Of a stretch of 64,000 nt of DNA, positions 43,232-56,248 are shown piece after piece (position 1 is the first letter of the stretch; each line of letters opens with the position of its first letter). Source of the DNA: Dactylorhiza incarnata. Taxonomy: Eukaryota > Streptophyta > Magnoliopsida > Asparagales > Orchidaceae. The translations under genes and the position numbers were made by a program. The notes below the pieces were generated by a model, which searched no databases, was not told the origin of the DNA, and worked only from the letters and a program-made list of their open reading frames with translations. The stretch lies in the NCBI GenBank assembly GCA_033032865.1, contig JAWHQI010000001.1, positions 4,300,001-4,364,000 of the forward strand, given 5' to 3'.

Positions 43232-44868
43232 TGTTAGGAAAAACAACATTTGATTTATCTTACAAATTATGTACAAGTGATTTCATTATCTAGGATTCAT
43301 TACCCATATTGTATAGAGAGAGTAATTTGGTCATTAGATATCTTAGGATGTCACACTCTCATTAGGGCGTCAAAGACCTGTCCAAAAGAGTCCAAAATTC
43401 AATTGAGTTAAATCTGCGTCGAATAGAAGTCGACGCAGCTTCGACTTCAAATCGTAGTAACTTCGAATAAAAGTAAGAATAACTCAGACTGAAGTCGATG
43501 TATAAGTTGAAGTAGATGCAACGTCGAAATGTACTCGACACAGAAGACAGAGTCAGCCGAAGAAGAATTTAAAGTCGACGTAACTTGGACTTACATTCGA
43601 TGCAGAAGGAAGAGCTCTGAGTCTAGGCTTTCATCTCGATGGATGCGTCGATAAGTATTCAACGCAACGTCGACTGCAGAGTTCATTTCTAAGATGAGGA
43701 GGATTTCGATGCAACTTCCATTAGAACTCAAAGGTGAGTCGATAAGAAGACAAATGTATTCGACGCTACGTCGAATACATACAGAATTAGAATATCTTCT
43801 TTATTCTTTTCTAAAGATGATTCGAAGGTTATACATGGAATTGATTTGATCTCTAACGGGTCGTTTATTACCAAGAATGGAAAGAAGGACTCCAGAGACA
43901 CAATAAAGATATTTCTGGAAGATATTCAAAAAGGAATTGACGGGTAGTCAACAAGAATGGAAAGAGAATATTATTATCCCTTGGACATTCCTATTAGCGA
44001 TACAACAGAAGAGGAAATGAATTCAAACACTATTCGACAGAAGAATAAGTATACTCAGGAAGATTCAAAAAACAACTATTCCATAATTCTCGTGTCTTCT
44101 TCTTCCTAAAGCTCTCTTTCAGGCAGCACAACAAATCTCTGTACAGGAATTATTGAAAGGCTTCTTCATCTTCTTCTTCTTCTCGTACAGCAAGAAGCCT
44201 ACAAAAATATAGAGATTCTGTGGATCAAAGTTTGAGCGGTCCTTGAATCTCTCTCTCTCAGCAAGGACTCATCTACTGAAATAGAGATCCATCAACAACA
44301 CTAAGTGTCTGAATCCTCAGTGATTGCTGAAGGAGGATTCAACCAGGAGATTCTTTTTCATCTTCTTCTTCTCTCTTTTACTCTTTTTTTCTTTATTGTA
44401 ATTTGAGTAAAGAGTCCCTAGAATTCCTCTCCAAAGGATTCAGTGGTTCAAGATCTCTTTACCAAAAGATCTAGTTTGGTTTTAAGAGTCTCCTTACCAA
44501 AAGACTCAGTGGTTGTAAGAGTCTCCATGTCAAAAGACTCAGTGGTTGGTTCTAAGAGTCTCATTACCAAAAGGCTCAGTGGTTCTAAGAGTCTCCTTAA
44601 CAAAAGACTCAGGCACTGGATAGTGTATTCCTACCAAGGTGGTAGAAGAGTGGAGTACCCATATTTTGGGGAACTGTGCTGTGATTTTTTGTGCTGTCCA
44701 TTTACTTTATTTCTGCATTATGTGATTGTTTTATTTTGTGTTGGATAACTGAATGATAGTTGTTAGAAGTGTTTTATTGCGTAGTGCATAATAAATAGAA
44801 AAAGTTTTAAAACTTTATTCCCCCCCCCCCCTCGAGAGAACACTCAGAGGACTCAATGTGCACTTTCA
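43232..44868 (+). mobile_element. Solo LTR of the same family as 22914-25584, inserted in the Tat LTR terminus
   Basis: Starts TGTTAGGAAAAACAAC and ends GTGCACTTTCA. Flanks are ACCCA (43227-43231) and ACCCG (44869-44873), a one-mismatch 5-bp duplication. The left flank TGTTGAACCC is the missing inverted terminus of the Tat LTR that continues at 44869, so the insertion point is clear. Contents match the inverted copy: GTCGACGCAGCTTCGA words and AAGAGTCTCCTTACCAAAAG units. Confidence 0.83.
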
Positions 44869-45669
44869 ACCCGAAAACCACGATTTAACCTTTGAATATG
44901 GAAACCACGGTTCGAGAGGAGTTCAGAATGGTGTAACTTGCTTTTACTTCTCCTGAGTTAAATCACTGGGCGGCCAAGCACTAAGAGCAAAGAACCTCAC
45001 TCACAAAAGGTGGAAAACTAGAAACAGACCCCACGAGCTGCAGCGAGGAGATCCCACCACAAATCGAGAAGATCAAAGAGAGCTTCCCCTCCCAAACTAA
45101 AGCTGAACCAGTCACCCTGGAGGGTATTGGAGAAAATCAGACTGTCAGCCTGGTAAACCCTGGTAAATAGAGTTCTGAAGCTCTCTGAAACAATCTAAGT
45201 AGAGAGAAAGCCAAGAAAAAGGTTCTCTCCAAAGGTGCCCTCGGAGGTCTATTTATAGTTTTCTCAAAATGGTCTGCGGATAGTGGAATCCCGCATTTTG
45301 GTTTTACTAAACGCAACCCAAATTGGTCTACCAACAACGGAATCCTGCTATTTAGAAGGGTTAATTGCATGCCACAATAGGCTTTCCTGAAAATAAAACT
45401 GGGGACCCCCTTAAGGAGCAAATCCATACAACTTGAGGCGTGTTCACCTATGGGTGGCGAGGACCCAATGTGACTGAGTGCTCGCCACTCACCCTAAATT
45501 AGGGACGGGTGCTTGCTGCCGAGCTTGCACTCGCACATTCTGCTAGAAGTCTATCCGGTCGGTTAGACGTCTAGCCGATTGGCTAGAGGTCTAGTCAAAT
45601 GGCGAGAAGCAAACTAAACTCTTTATCGGCTGAATAACTAGCCGATCGACCAGAGGTGATTCAACTACT
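44869..45669 (-). repeat. Main piece of the inverted Tat 3' LTR
   Basis: Homologous on the minus strand to the + LTR at about 61250-61981: a shared ACTATAAATAGACC TATA region (45249-45257 reversed), GACTGTCAG, GTGGTGGGATC and the GGTTTTCGGGTT end. Repeated GATCGGCTAG/CAATCGGCTAG words lie near 45560-45655. Confidence 0.78.
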
Positions 45670-46935
45670 ATTGGGAATATTACCCTCAATATTCTCTTGA
45701 TTTGAAGAAGCATCACACTCAATGCAAAGTACAAGTTGTATTTGATATACCCTATTCTACATCATGACTATGCAGGGTAAGGTTATTCCAAGGTGTGGAA
45801 TAAGTTCAGTGGTTTACTGCCAAAACCGCTGAGACGAGTTCCCTGTCTCAACTGAACTGTTGAGACAGGGCCAGGAGACGCTGAGAAGGAGTCTGGGCCT
45901 GCTGAGCTGCAAATAGAGGAAAACCGCTGAGGCAATTATCTGTCTCAGCGGATCTGCTGAGATGGGACAGAAGCAGTCGCTGAGACTGGCAACTGTCTCA
46001 GCCCAACCGCTGAGACAGATTCAAATGTGTTGGCGGGTTTTGCTTTTGGCTCAAGCTGCAGAAAAGCAAGATAGGATGCTCCAATCACCTCCATACTTTG
46101 TCAGAGGTCATCTAATAGTCGTTAAAGACTGAAGAAGTATAAAAGAACAAATTAGGGCTTTGAAGAAGAGAGCTTCTAGAAAAGAACTTTCAATCTACTG
46201 TTACATTGATGGCTGTCAAGAAGTTTTCTCTTCCTGCTTTATGAAGCTAAAAGGAGAGAAAAATTGTTCTTCCTGAGTGATACAAGAAGAGCAAGTTGAT
46301 CCTTATTCAACTACTGAAGAGAAGGATCAGAAAGGGACAGGATTGAAGCACTAATATGTTCCCTATTTCAAGATTGCTACTGCAGTTAATCTATAACAGA
46401 AGGCCAAAGGCTGAAAGAGTTATTTATTTCATCTTCTGTTGTAAGCATCATTTATTATCTTATGTAGGAACATTTTTGTTCTGAGTTTGTAGGGCATTTT
46501 GCCTGAGGAAGTAGGGTTGTTTGGGCCTGAGTGTAGAGCTGAGAGTTCAGCTTGAGTGTAGGATTTCTGTGGAGATCTGAGGTATGACTTCTTAATAAGT
46601 CTGAGCTAGTAGGGCTGCTGTGCAAGAGGTAGGGTTGTTGAGTCTGAGGTAGGGTTTGGGAAAACCTGAGAGATCTTGAGGGATCTGAGTTGTAAGCTAT
46701 TGAAGCTGAGATTGGAGGTGTTGGCCTTGTCTAACTCATTGTTATAAAGGTGAAGGGGGAAAGAGGACTACTCAAGACACCCTGTCTTGAGGAACCTCTA
46801 TAAATGCTTGTGTCTTTTCTGTGTGATTAATTAATTACTAACCGTAACTCAGAAAATAGCTAGGCTAAAGCTTACAAGAAAAGAGACCTATTCACCCCCT
46901 CTAGGTGATTAAGACTACATCCTAGCAAACTATCA
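45670..46935 (+). repeat. 5' LTR of the SIRE element
   Basis: 1266 bp, TATTGGGAATATT (first G changed to A) to CTATCA. Several copies of CCGCTGAGAC and its inverse lie between 45826 and 46015. Confidence 0.9.
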
Positions 46936-46937
46936 AG

Positions 46938-46957
46938 TGGTATCAGAGGGAGGTTGG
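46938..46957 (+). promoter_or_regulatory. Primer-binding site, initiator tRNA-Met type
   Basis: TGGTATCAGAG followed by GGAGGTT, two bases after the LTR. The first 11 bases fit the complement of plant initiator tRNA-Met. Confidence 0.88.
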
Positions 46958-47016
46958 TCAAGAAGGACATAACTCTCTGACCAGATCCTACAAATGAGCA
47001 GTCATATCTGAATCCA

Positions 47017-48915
47017 ATGGCCTCCACTGAATTCCAGAAGGAGATGGGGTCTATGAAGTTGCCCATATGCAACAAAGAAAACTTTGGCATCTGGAAGCAA
47101 AGGGTTAGGTTGTTTATGGAAGCATCAGACCCAAGGATCTACAACACTGTGAAGCAGGTCCCTTTCACTTTTCAAACAGCCTCCACCATAGATCCAACTA
47201 GGAGAGTGGCCAAGGCTTTTAATGATTTAACCAAGGATGAGCTTGCATTATTCACAATGGACAAAAGAGCTCAAAATATCATTGTTAATGCAATAGATGA
47301 CTCCACCTTTCAGAACTTGGTGCACTGCACAACAACCTAAGAGATGTGGGATACACTAGTGGTGTACATGAAAGGGACAACTGAGGTGAGGGATGATAGA
47401 AAATCACTCAATCAAGAGTATGAAACTTTCAGGCAGCTGAGCCAGAAAAGCATTTCCATCTGCTATGAAAGGTTCTTCAGGATAGTCAATGAACTGATCA
47501 CCTATGAAACGTTATTCAGTGACTATGAGCTTAATGACAAGTTCCTAAGATCTCTAACTAGAGACTGTGACACAAAGATATGTGCCATCAGGGAAGTGGC
47601 CAAGCTGGGTGAAACTCCTACCCATACTTTGTTTGGGAAGCTGCTCTCTTATGAGATACAGCTGTCTGCAAGAAAGGAAGAGGACACTTCCACCAGGGCT
47701 CATGCAAGGGAGAGAGCTGTTGCTCTCAAAGATGACAAATCTAAGAAGAGCAAAGCCAGATTGCTGTCTCCTCCAAGAAGGAGTGTTGAATCTGAAAAGT
47801 CTGAGAACAACACTTCAGAAAGCTCCTCATATGATGAGGAGTTTGTTGCCTTCTCAAGGCAGTTCAAGAAGATGAGGAGGAGGAAACAGTGGAAGAATAA
47901 GCCCTCCTCCTCCTCACATTCCAAGAAAGACCACAACAAATCTGAAAGACAGCACACCAAGGGTGACAGGTATGAATCTAAACCTGGTAAACATGTTTCA
48001 AATAATATTATATGTTATTGTTGCAGCAAGCCTGGACATGTCATTGCGAACTGTCCAGTCAAGAGGAAGGAGAAAGGTGATAAGAAGCATTATCACCAAA
48101 AGGATAGGAAAGGTGAAAAATCCTTCCTAGCATAAAAAGGTAAAAGATGGAGTGAATCTGAATCCTCAACTTCAGATTCAGATGAAGAAGAGGAAGCCTA
48201 CATTTGGCTGTTTGCAGCGGAAGAAAATAAAGTTTCTCTTGCTGCCAAGGTTGGAATCAGGTCCCCTCTGTCACAATCAGACAGTGACATTGAGGAGGAT
48301 GAAGAGGACAAAGATCAGCTAGGCCTGATGGCCATAACTGATGAGGAAGAAAGTCAGAATAATTCTGACAGTGAACAGGTACTGATTTATTCCATCTCTT
48401 CTTCTAATTATGAGACAAGCCCAGAATCTGAAGCACCTTCATCAAATGATGGAAGTGATTCAGAATCTGAGGAAGATGTTAATCAATTGATTGACAGGTA
48501 TGGTGTTCTCTTGGAAGCTCTGAAAAAGAGCAAGAAGCTGGCCAAGAGGCAAGCCCAAGAAATTGCTTCCCTTAAGTTGGCTGAGAAAGAGTGCACTGAG
48601 TCACCTACCCTGGTGGTTCAGATGTGTAGAGAGATAAGCCATCTATAGGGGATAACCATTGTTCACTTGAGCACCATATCCCAAAAGAACAAGGTCATCA
48701 AGGACCTTGAGGAGAAGCTTCTCAAAGAAAAGAACCTAGTGGCTCAATTCTCTAAGCCCAAATCTGTGCTTCCTATCATTGACACTTTTTCCTCTCAAAC
48801 CAATAGAAGAGGATTAGAGTTCAATAAAATGGAAGTAGGAGAAGGGAGTGGAGAAAAGAGAAAGAATAAGGCTAAGCCTCATACCACCTTTTCAAAAGGT
48901 ATTATTTCCCTCTAA
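47017..48915 (+). pseudogene. gag: SIRE gag, N-terminal and middle part
   Basis: One frame with stops at 47338 (TAA), 48133 (TAA) and 48646 (TAG). N-terminal: KEMGSMKLPICNKENFGIWKQRVRLF, the copia gag start. Middle: EMWDTL and YERFFRIVNEL to FLRSLTRDCD, the UBN2/gag-polypeptide region. Then a Ser/Lys-rich linker and a zinc knuckle CYCCSKPGHVIANC. After this come long acidic Ser/Glu stretches and a helical KKSKKLAKRQAQEIASLKLAEKE segment, usual for the large SIRE gag. A frameshift near 48910 moves the rest into another frame. Confidence 0.85.
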
Positions 48916-49564
48916 TAAGTATGACCATGACAGTATGTATGGTCACTGGAAGAATGGAAGCTCCTATAGGAAGGAAAACACTCCTTCCCATAGTGGGAGA
49001 AAGGGCACGAGAATGAGTGCTATGAAGGCTCCCCATGAAGAAATTCAAATGGACCAACCTGGACCATTTATATTTGGTACCTCGGCTCCATCATTCAAGA
49101 GTAAGGAAGCTAGCTCTTCCAAGTTCATTCCAGGAAAGAATATGACTGCTGTCAAATCTGTAGACAAGCCTTGCTGCTCAGTGTCTGATGCCATCCAATC
49201 TTGTCTAGCTCCCAAGCCAAAGCAAGTTGATGCCATTAAGACAAAGGGTGTCAAGACTGTCCACAAATTGACATTCAGCCAGATCATTGCTGAAAGGAAC
49301 AAGAAGACTGCTGCTTTCTCCCCTCCTGAACACAAGCATATTAATGCTCCTTCCTCAAGACATGTTCAGAAGAGAAGATACAACATTCATGAATGTTGGT
49401 GCTGTGGTAAGGTGGGACACTTTGCCATAGACTGTTGGCACAATCCCAATGTGCCAAGTGCAAAGAAAAGCCTTCCTGCAAAGGGTGCAACATGCGTGAG
49501 ATCATCTTATCATGCTAACAAGGACCTAGTACCCAAAATTATTTGGGCTCCTAAGGGTAATTAA
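48905..49564 (+). pseudogene. gag: SIRE gag C-terminal part with second zinc knuckle
   Basis: Continues gag in frame +2 after the frameshift: SNKYDHDSMYGHWKNGSSY, basic linker, then a second knuckle CWCCGKVGHFAIDC (C-x2-C-x4-H-x4-C) near 49395-49440. It ends at TAA 49562-49564. Two knuckles in one gag is a feature of some SIRE elements. Confidence 0.75.
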
Positions 49565-49599
49565 ATTCCATCTTGTAGGTTTGTTCAGGTACCCATCTT

Positions 49600-50007
49600 A
49601 AACAAATATGGTACTTAGACAGTGGGTGCTCAAGGCACATGACAGGTACCCGAAATCTTCTACAGGACTACACAGCTGTGAAGAATGGACCTAAAGTCAT
49701 CTTTGGTGGATCTGAAAAGGGAATCACCAAAGGATATGGTATGATCTCCAATGACATAGTTTCAATCACAAGGGTAGCTTATGTTGAAGGGTTGCAACAC
49801 AACCTAGTAAGCATAAGTAAACTATGTGATTTGGGCTATGTCATTGAATTCCACAATGACAAGTGCTTGATCAAAAAGTCTAATGACTTAGAGACCATTC
49901 TCTCAGGCACTAGGAGTGAGAATGTTTATTGTTTAGATTTTATATGCAATAATTCTCTATCATCTGTATGTCTTGTAGCTAATGAAAATGAGTCTCTTTG
50001 TGTTTAA
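49600..50007 (+). pseudogene. pol: SIRE protease region
   Basis: WYLDSGCSRHMTG (catalytic D-S-G at 49618-49626) is the copia protease signature. GVAYVEGLQHNLVSISKLCD-like sequence and the gag-pre-integrase approach follow. A stop TAA near 50005 ends this piece, and HKRLAHINYK carries on in the same frame. Confidence 0.85.
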
Positions 50008-50900
50008 TGACACAAGAGACTCGCTCACATTAACTACAAGACAATGTATAGACTATTCTCTAAAAATCTTATTAGGAATAGTCCAAACTTGAAATGTATT
50101 AAAAGTGGTCCCTGTCATGCTTGCCAAATGGGTAAGTAAACAAGAGCCACCTTTAAAAGTATTGGCTCCAAAGACACTGAAAGATGTCAATATCTATTGC
50201 ACATGGACTTGTTTGGCCCCTTGCCAATTCAGAGCCTAGATGGAAAGTTATATACTTTGGTGATTGTTGATGATCACTCAAAATATACATGTGTATTCTT
50301 CCTTAAGAAGAAATCCGATACATTAAATATCTTTGTAAACCGTGTCAAGGCAATTCAGAATGAATTACAATGTACTGTGGTCAGGACTAGGACTGACCAT
50401 GACACATAATTTCAATATGAAGTTATGACAAGGTTTTGTCAAGAACTTGGTATTACCCAAGAGTTCTCCTCCCCAAGGACTCCACAACAAAATGGTGTGG
50501 CTGAGAGGAGGAATGGGACCTTGATAGAAGCTTGGAGAACATTGCTTAGTGACTTCTCACTCCCAGAATATTTTTGGGCTGAGGCAGTCAATACTGTATG
50601 TTATCTTCTCAATAGATCTTCCATCAATAAGATTCATGGAATCACCCCCTATGAGATTCTGAAAGATAAACAACCAACAATTTTATACTTTAGAATCTTT
50701 GGTTCAAAATGCTACATTTTAAACAATGGAAAATCTCAATTAACAAAGTTTGCAGAGAAATACAATGTGGGGGTTCTTGTTGGCTATAACTCACATAGCA
50801 GAGCTTATAGAGTTTATAACAAGAAGACTCATGTTGTAGAAGAGTCTATGCATGTGGTGTTTGATGAGACCAGCCTAATCTATAAGGGCTGGTCTAGTTC
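50008..50900 (+). pseudogene. pol: SIRE integrase
   Basis: HKRLAHINY and CHACQMGK make the HHCC zinc domain. In the core, HMDLFGPLPIQSLDGKLY has the first Asp, TRTDHDT the second, and [20 protein letters not shown] the catalytic Glu. Stops at about 50137 (TAA) and 50407 (TAA) break it. The C-terminal part includes [11 protein letters not shown] and HVVFDETS, usual for copia integrase. Confidence 0.87.
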
Positions 50901-52725
50901 TTATGTTTTGATAGGAAATGAAAAGTCAATGGAAAAGATGTATGTACAAGACATACCCAGCAGCAGCAAAATCTATACAGATGCTGCAATTCCTGAAGAT
51001 GAAGAGGTACAGACTGCTGAAGATTCTGTTGAACCAGTAGAAGAAATACAACAAACAGAGGACAGGTTGCCTACAGCAACAAGACACTTAAGGGATCATC
51101 CAAGAGAACAGATCATTGGAGACCAGAACCAAGGTGTACTAACCAGAAGCAGGGCTCACAATGAAGCCCTATTCCTGAGCTTCATGTCACAAATGGAGCC
51201 CAAGAAGTTTGAAGAGGCCAACCAAGATACATTCTGGATTCAAGCCATGCAAGAAGAGCTTCTTCAATTCAAGAGATGCAATGTATGGAAGTTGGTGCCA
51301 AAACCACAAGGACACAACATCATTGACACCAAATGGATATACAAAAACAAGTTGGATAATAATGAAATCATCAACAAAAATAAGGCTAGACTAGTAGCCA
51401 AGGGCTATAGACAAGAAGAGGGTATAAACTTTGATCAAACCTTTGCCCCAGTTGCAAGGTTAGAAACAATTAGGCCATTCCTTGCCTATGCTGCCCACAA
51501 GGGGTTCAAAGTATACCAGATGGATGTCAAATCAGCCTTCCTCAATGGTGCCTTGAAGGAAGAGGTATATGTTGAACAACCATCAGGTTTTGTGCATCCT
51601 ACCCTCACTTCTCATGTGTATTTACTTAGAAAAGCTCTATATGGTCTAAAACAAGCCCCTAGGGCTTGGTATGAGACCTTGGCTAGCTTTCTCATCAAGA
51701 ATAAGTTCTTGAGGGGAAAGATAGATACCACATTGTTTCTTAGGGAAACAAAGGGCAAGTGTCTTCTAGTCCAAATATATGTTGATGACATAATATTTGG
51801 GTCCACTGATGACAACCTCTGCAAAAGGTTTGCCAACCTTTTGCAGGGGGAGTTTGAGATGAGCAGTATGGGAGAGCTCAAGTACTTTTTAGGCCTCCAA
51901 GTGAAACAGTCTGATGAGGAGATATTCATCTCTCAGACTAAGTATACTAGGGAGCTTATCAAGAAGTTTGGGATGGAATCAGCTTCCACCATGAAAACTC
52001 TAATGGGGTCCATCATTTCCCTGGACAAGCATGAGAAGGGCAAGGCCTTTGATGAATCAATATACAGGTGCATTATTGGATCCCTATTGTATCTAACTGC
52101 TAGTAGAACAGACATTATGTATGTTACATGTGTTTGTGCTAGGTACCAGGCATGCCCTAAGGAATCTCACTACTCAGCTGCAAAGAGAATTTTGAGATAC
52201 CTGTAAGGCAGCCTACATCTTGGCCTTTGGTACCCTAAGAACAATGATTTTGAACTAACTGGATTTTCAGATGCAGATTTTTCCGGATGCAAAGAAGATA
52301 GGAAAAGCATAAGTGGTACTTGTCAGTTCTTAGGAAGAAGGTTGATATCATGGAGCAGCAAGAAGCAGACCAGTGTGGCAATCTCCACTGCTGAGTCTGA
52401 ATATATAGCTGCAGGTAGTTATTGTGCACAACTTTTGTGGATACAACATTAGTTAGAAGACTACAACCTCAAGATAAGTGAGTCTCCTCTATATTGTGAC
52501 TCATCCAGTGCTATCTCTATTGCTTAGAATCCTGTCTCTCATAGCAGGACTAAGCACATATAGATAAGATATCATTTTATAAGAGAACATGTTGAATGTA
52601 AGGATATCTGCCTTGAATTTGTCTCCACTGACAATCAAGTTGCTGATATTTTTACAAAGCCATTGGATGAAGCTAAATTTAATGCTTTCAAGATAGAATT
52701 AGGTATGTTAAATATTGAACAGTGA
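50901..52725 (+). pseudogene. pol: SIRE reverse transcriptase and RNase H
   Basis: [71 protein letters not shown] (Asp), [14 protein letters not shown], and [10 protein letters not shown] (Y-V-D-D). It is uninterrupted from about 50425 to TAA 52204-52206. RNase H follows in frame with stops: GFSDADFSG, STAESEYIAAG and CDSSSAISIA (D-E-D), ending with the TKPLDE tail at TGA 52723-52725. The long open RT stretch indicates stops are still few. Confidence 0.9.
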
Positions 52726-53239
52726 CAAATGTTTCCTTCTATCAGTCATCTATGATATTATGCATGTTATGTTATGATTTAAAATGTTGTCACATCAATA
52801 CTCTTGGTGACATGGTTAGGTCATAAAACAATCAAATCTTAAATGGATTAATGATTAGGTAGTAAGGTCAGCTAAAACAAAACAGTTTGTTTCTGCTAAG
52901 CCGCTGAGATAGCTGGGAAAAATCTCAGCTGAACTGCTGGGGCAGCTAAATTGTTCCAGCGGTTGACAACGCTCTGTCCCAGCGGTTTAGGTCGCTGTCT
53001 TAGCGGTTCCGCTGAGACGGGCTGGTCCTATTACAATTTGTCTAAATGCAACCCCAAATGACCTAAATTTCATTACAATAATAAGTTCACTAAACTTTAC
53101 TTATTAAGGGTAATCACAACATAAATCAAGGCTATATAAATAGATCATTGTTAATTAAAGTAAGATACAAACCCTTCCTCCCTAGCCGTTGAGACGAATC
53201 ATATTCCCTTCTGTCTCAGCGCCTTCTTCTATAGCAAAA
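52726..53239 (+). other. Spacer between pol and ORF3 with LTR-like motifs
   Basis: No gene. Contains several CCGCTGAGA / TCTCAGCGG / CCCAGCGG words (52900-53025, 53185-53220) like those in the LTRs. Confidence 0.6.
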
Positions 53240-55860
53240 ATGGCGCCAAAGAGTTCAAATGATCTTCTGGAGGGTTATGAGATAGTAAGAAATGGATTTG
53301 CCCATGCTCTAGAGGAGATAAAGGGAGTGATTCAACTCCTGGAAGCACAAGGTCTGGAGTATATTCTTTCTGAACCAACAGTCCTTTTCAAAATTGAAGT
53401 TCTGGAATGATTCAGCAATGCAAAATTGTCTTCTTCCAAGTCCTCTTTAAAGTCTAAAATAGGAGGAGAAAGAGTGAAAATCTCCTCAGCAAAAATTGAA
53501 AAAGCTTTCCAAATTCCCACATGTAGTCAGGATGAGGAGGAAGAGATTTTTGACAAGGATAAGAAGAAATCTCTGAAGTGGGCTGAATATTGTGATAACA
53601 AGATTGGATCCTTGAAAAGGAAATTCTTAAATCAAAGAGGCAAACTTCTATCTGACATAGTGGGAAAAGCAATTCTCTGCAAGCCTGGGTCTCATGACAC
53701 AATCTCCCAATCTATGTTTGATCTTATGTCAAAAATCATTCTGACAAAGAAAACATCCTGGGGAGAAGTTATATTTCAAAGACTTAAGGAATGTCTGCAA
53801 GCACCTAACATGGGTAGAATTCTATCCCTCTATCTAATCCAAACATATCCTGAGAAGTATAAATGGTTAAAAGGATCAAATATCCATTACCTGAAGAGGA
53901 TGGATATAAAGACCCTAGATAGGTTCACCAGGGTGCTTTCCATGAGCCAGCCCTCTGAGGAAAAGGAGAAAGGGAAAAAGAAATCCAAAGCAGTACAGAA
54001 GCCAAGAATGATTGTGTCAAGTTCTGAGTCAGACCACTCAGATAAGAATGAAGATGCTGGTGCTGATCTTGGATCTCACAACAGTCCTGACCAGGATGCT
54101 CATCTGGATGACATGCCTGCTGACCCTGTCCATCCACATGACTTGGAAATAGACAGCACACCTGGAAATTAATCCTTAAACTCCACATTATTAATAATGT
54201 TATCTAATCTTAACCAATCTACTAGTTAATCACTAATGACTCTTAAATAATCTGGACCACAGCTCCTCAAGGCCAAGTGGATGCTCTATCTGAGGGGGAG
54301 CAACAATAAGGAGCATCTTCCATGGATGCTGCTCATGACAATAATGATAGTGGAGATGTCTCTCACAGGATTGATATGGATAAAGTGCCTTCTCCTGAGG
54401 ACATGCAAAGTAAGATTGACACAATCATCTTAAACCTTGAAAGAATAATTTAGCTTAATCCTGATAATGAACCTGCTCTTTGGGATTCACCAGGTCACAG
54501 TCAACCTGATGATGTCCTAAATTTCTTGGACTCCTCAGTTCCAGACAATGAGGATGATAATAATAATGATGATGGTGATAATAAGAATGATATTGATAAT
54601 GATGATGATGGAGCTCCTAACAACACTGATCTTACAGCAAAATCTATTGAAGGAGAGGATCATCATGCTGAGGGGGAGCTTCCAGCAGTTAACATTCAAG
54701 ATAAGCAACCTTCAGTCATTGGACATCCATCTTCAACCTCCACCTCATCACAGTCTAATGAGAGCATTCTCAATGCCATTCAAATCATGTTAGATACTCA
54801 TCTAACTTCTATAAAGGATTTTGTAGACAGGTCAGCTTCTTCAGTAAAAGAATATATGGATCTGCCTATACTCACTGTGAAATCTGCAGTGATGGTTGAG
54901 GTCAAGGAAATCAAGGAAGACACTACAATCCTTAATAGTCAAATGACAAAGTGGTTTGATCTGGCAGAGAAGATAGTGGTGTCTCAGAATACAATTCTAA
55001 GATCAATGGACAAAAACCTTCAACTGTCTGAGTAGGATATGAGATATGTCAAGAACTATGTCAGCAAGACAGATGAGGTAATAGAAAAGGCCTCAACTAA
55101 TATACAAGAATATGTGTATTCCACTGCTATGCAGTTGGATGGTGAGGCTGACAGAAATAAGGATGAGCTGAAGGTATATATTGAAAATGTTTTCCAAACA
55201 ATTTCTGGCTCAATAACTGCTGCTCAACAGGACATAAATCAAAAAATATTTGAAGAAGCCAGAGAGGGGGAGGATGACAATGCTTTCACAAACTCTGAGC
55301 TAGCCCTCTAGGTTCTGCAAGTAACAAGGCTTGCCTTAAACCTACCCCTCCTGGATAGGCAAAGAGCAGAGGATTGGGATTTCTCTAAACAAGAAGGAAT
55401 AGCCCAGAATGCAAGACTAGCAAAGAAAATAGAGAGAGAACAAATAATGCTTGCTGAAGAGTTTATGGCCAAGCAGAGAGATGAACAGACCAAAGATCCA
55501 GACTTTGAATACTGGAGTGAAGACTCCAAGAGCATCATTCTAAATGACTGGCTAAGCCATGGACAAATCTGCAAAGATATTGATAAGATATATCCCTCTG
55601 AAGAGTGGATAAAACACATGGAAAGAAACACAAAGAGAGAAAGGATATTCAAAGAAAATCTGGTAAGAAAGGAGAATCCAAGAAGGATGCCATCAAAATA
55701 CATTCCAAAACCTTTTTTGTACTTCAGAAGGCAAGAAATCAGGAAAAAGATTGCTGAAATAGAAGCAACAAATGCAAATAAAGAAGCCTCAACCAAAGGG
55801 AAAGAAGTTGTTGCTGACATTGCTGAATGCTCAACTTCTTCTAAAAAGAGAAAAACTTAA
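53240..55860 (+). pseudogene. SIRE third ORF (envelope-like position, coiled-coil protein)
   Basis: Starts MAPKSSNDLLEGYEIVRNGF. Frame +2 runs to about 54172 with one stop (TGA 53408); the rest is in frame +1 with stops near 54310, 54450, 55033 and 55309. First part: helical, Lys-rich, then Ser/Asp-rich (SSSESDHSDKNEDAG). Middle: long Asp/Asn stretch (about 54546-54610). Last part: helices (SIKDFVDRSASSVKEYMD; YVKNYVSKTDEVIEKAS) likely to form coiled coils, and a basic end (SSKKRKT). SIRE elements carry an extra ORF here that has been called envelope-like. I see no signal peptide or membrane segment in this one, so the name is positional only. Confidence 0.65.
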
Positions 55861-56248
55861 ATGAATGTATCTAAGTTTTATGAATGTCTGAATGCAATTT
55901 GAATAATATTTCAACACTTTATCTGAAATAAAAATGAATGAGTTGTTGAATCTATTACTTTATGTTGTAAGCTAATCTCAATCATAGCTTAATTTTATTC
56001 TGTGTTATTGTTTAAGTTAATCTGTGATGCCTTGACATGATTACCTAATCACATTATTGGGTTGATAAACTATGTTGGTACTATGCCTGTCATGAATATT
56101 ATCTGTCATGATATTATCTTTAATGCCATAATAATGTTAACATAATTATGTTATGATGAATGACATGTAATGAAGTTACATGATAAATATTTATTTGTTA
56201 TGTGCCTTAGCATTGGGGGTGTTCTGTCTTCTTCAAATAAGGGGAGAT
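55861..56248 (+). other. 3' untranslated region and polypurine tract of the SIRE element
   Basis: AT-rich, no gene. AAATAAGGGGAGAT at 56235-56248 directly precedes the LTR and is the plus-strand primer tract. Confidence 0.8.

Noticed and set aside
44443..44748. Plus-strand frame of 101 codons
   Set aside because: It covers the AAGAGTCTC-type repeats of a solo LTR; not a gene.
53240..55860. A true viral envelope gene in the SIRE element
   Set aside because: No signal peptide, membrane span or cysteine pattern seen; only the position fits.
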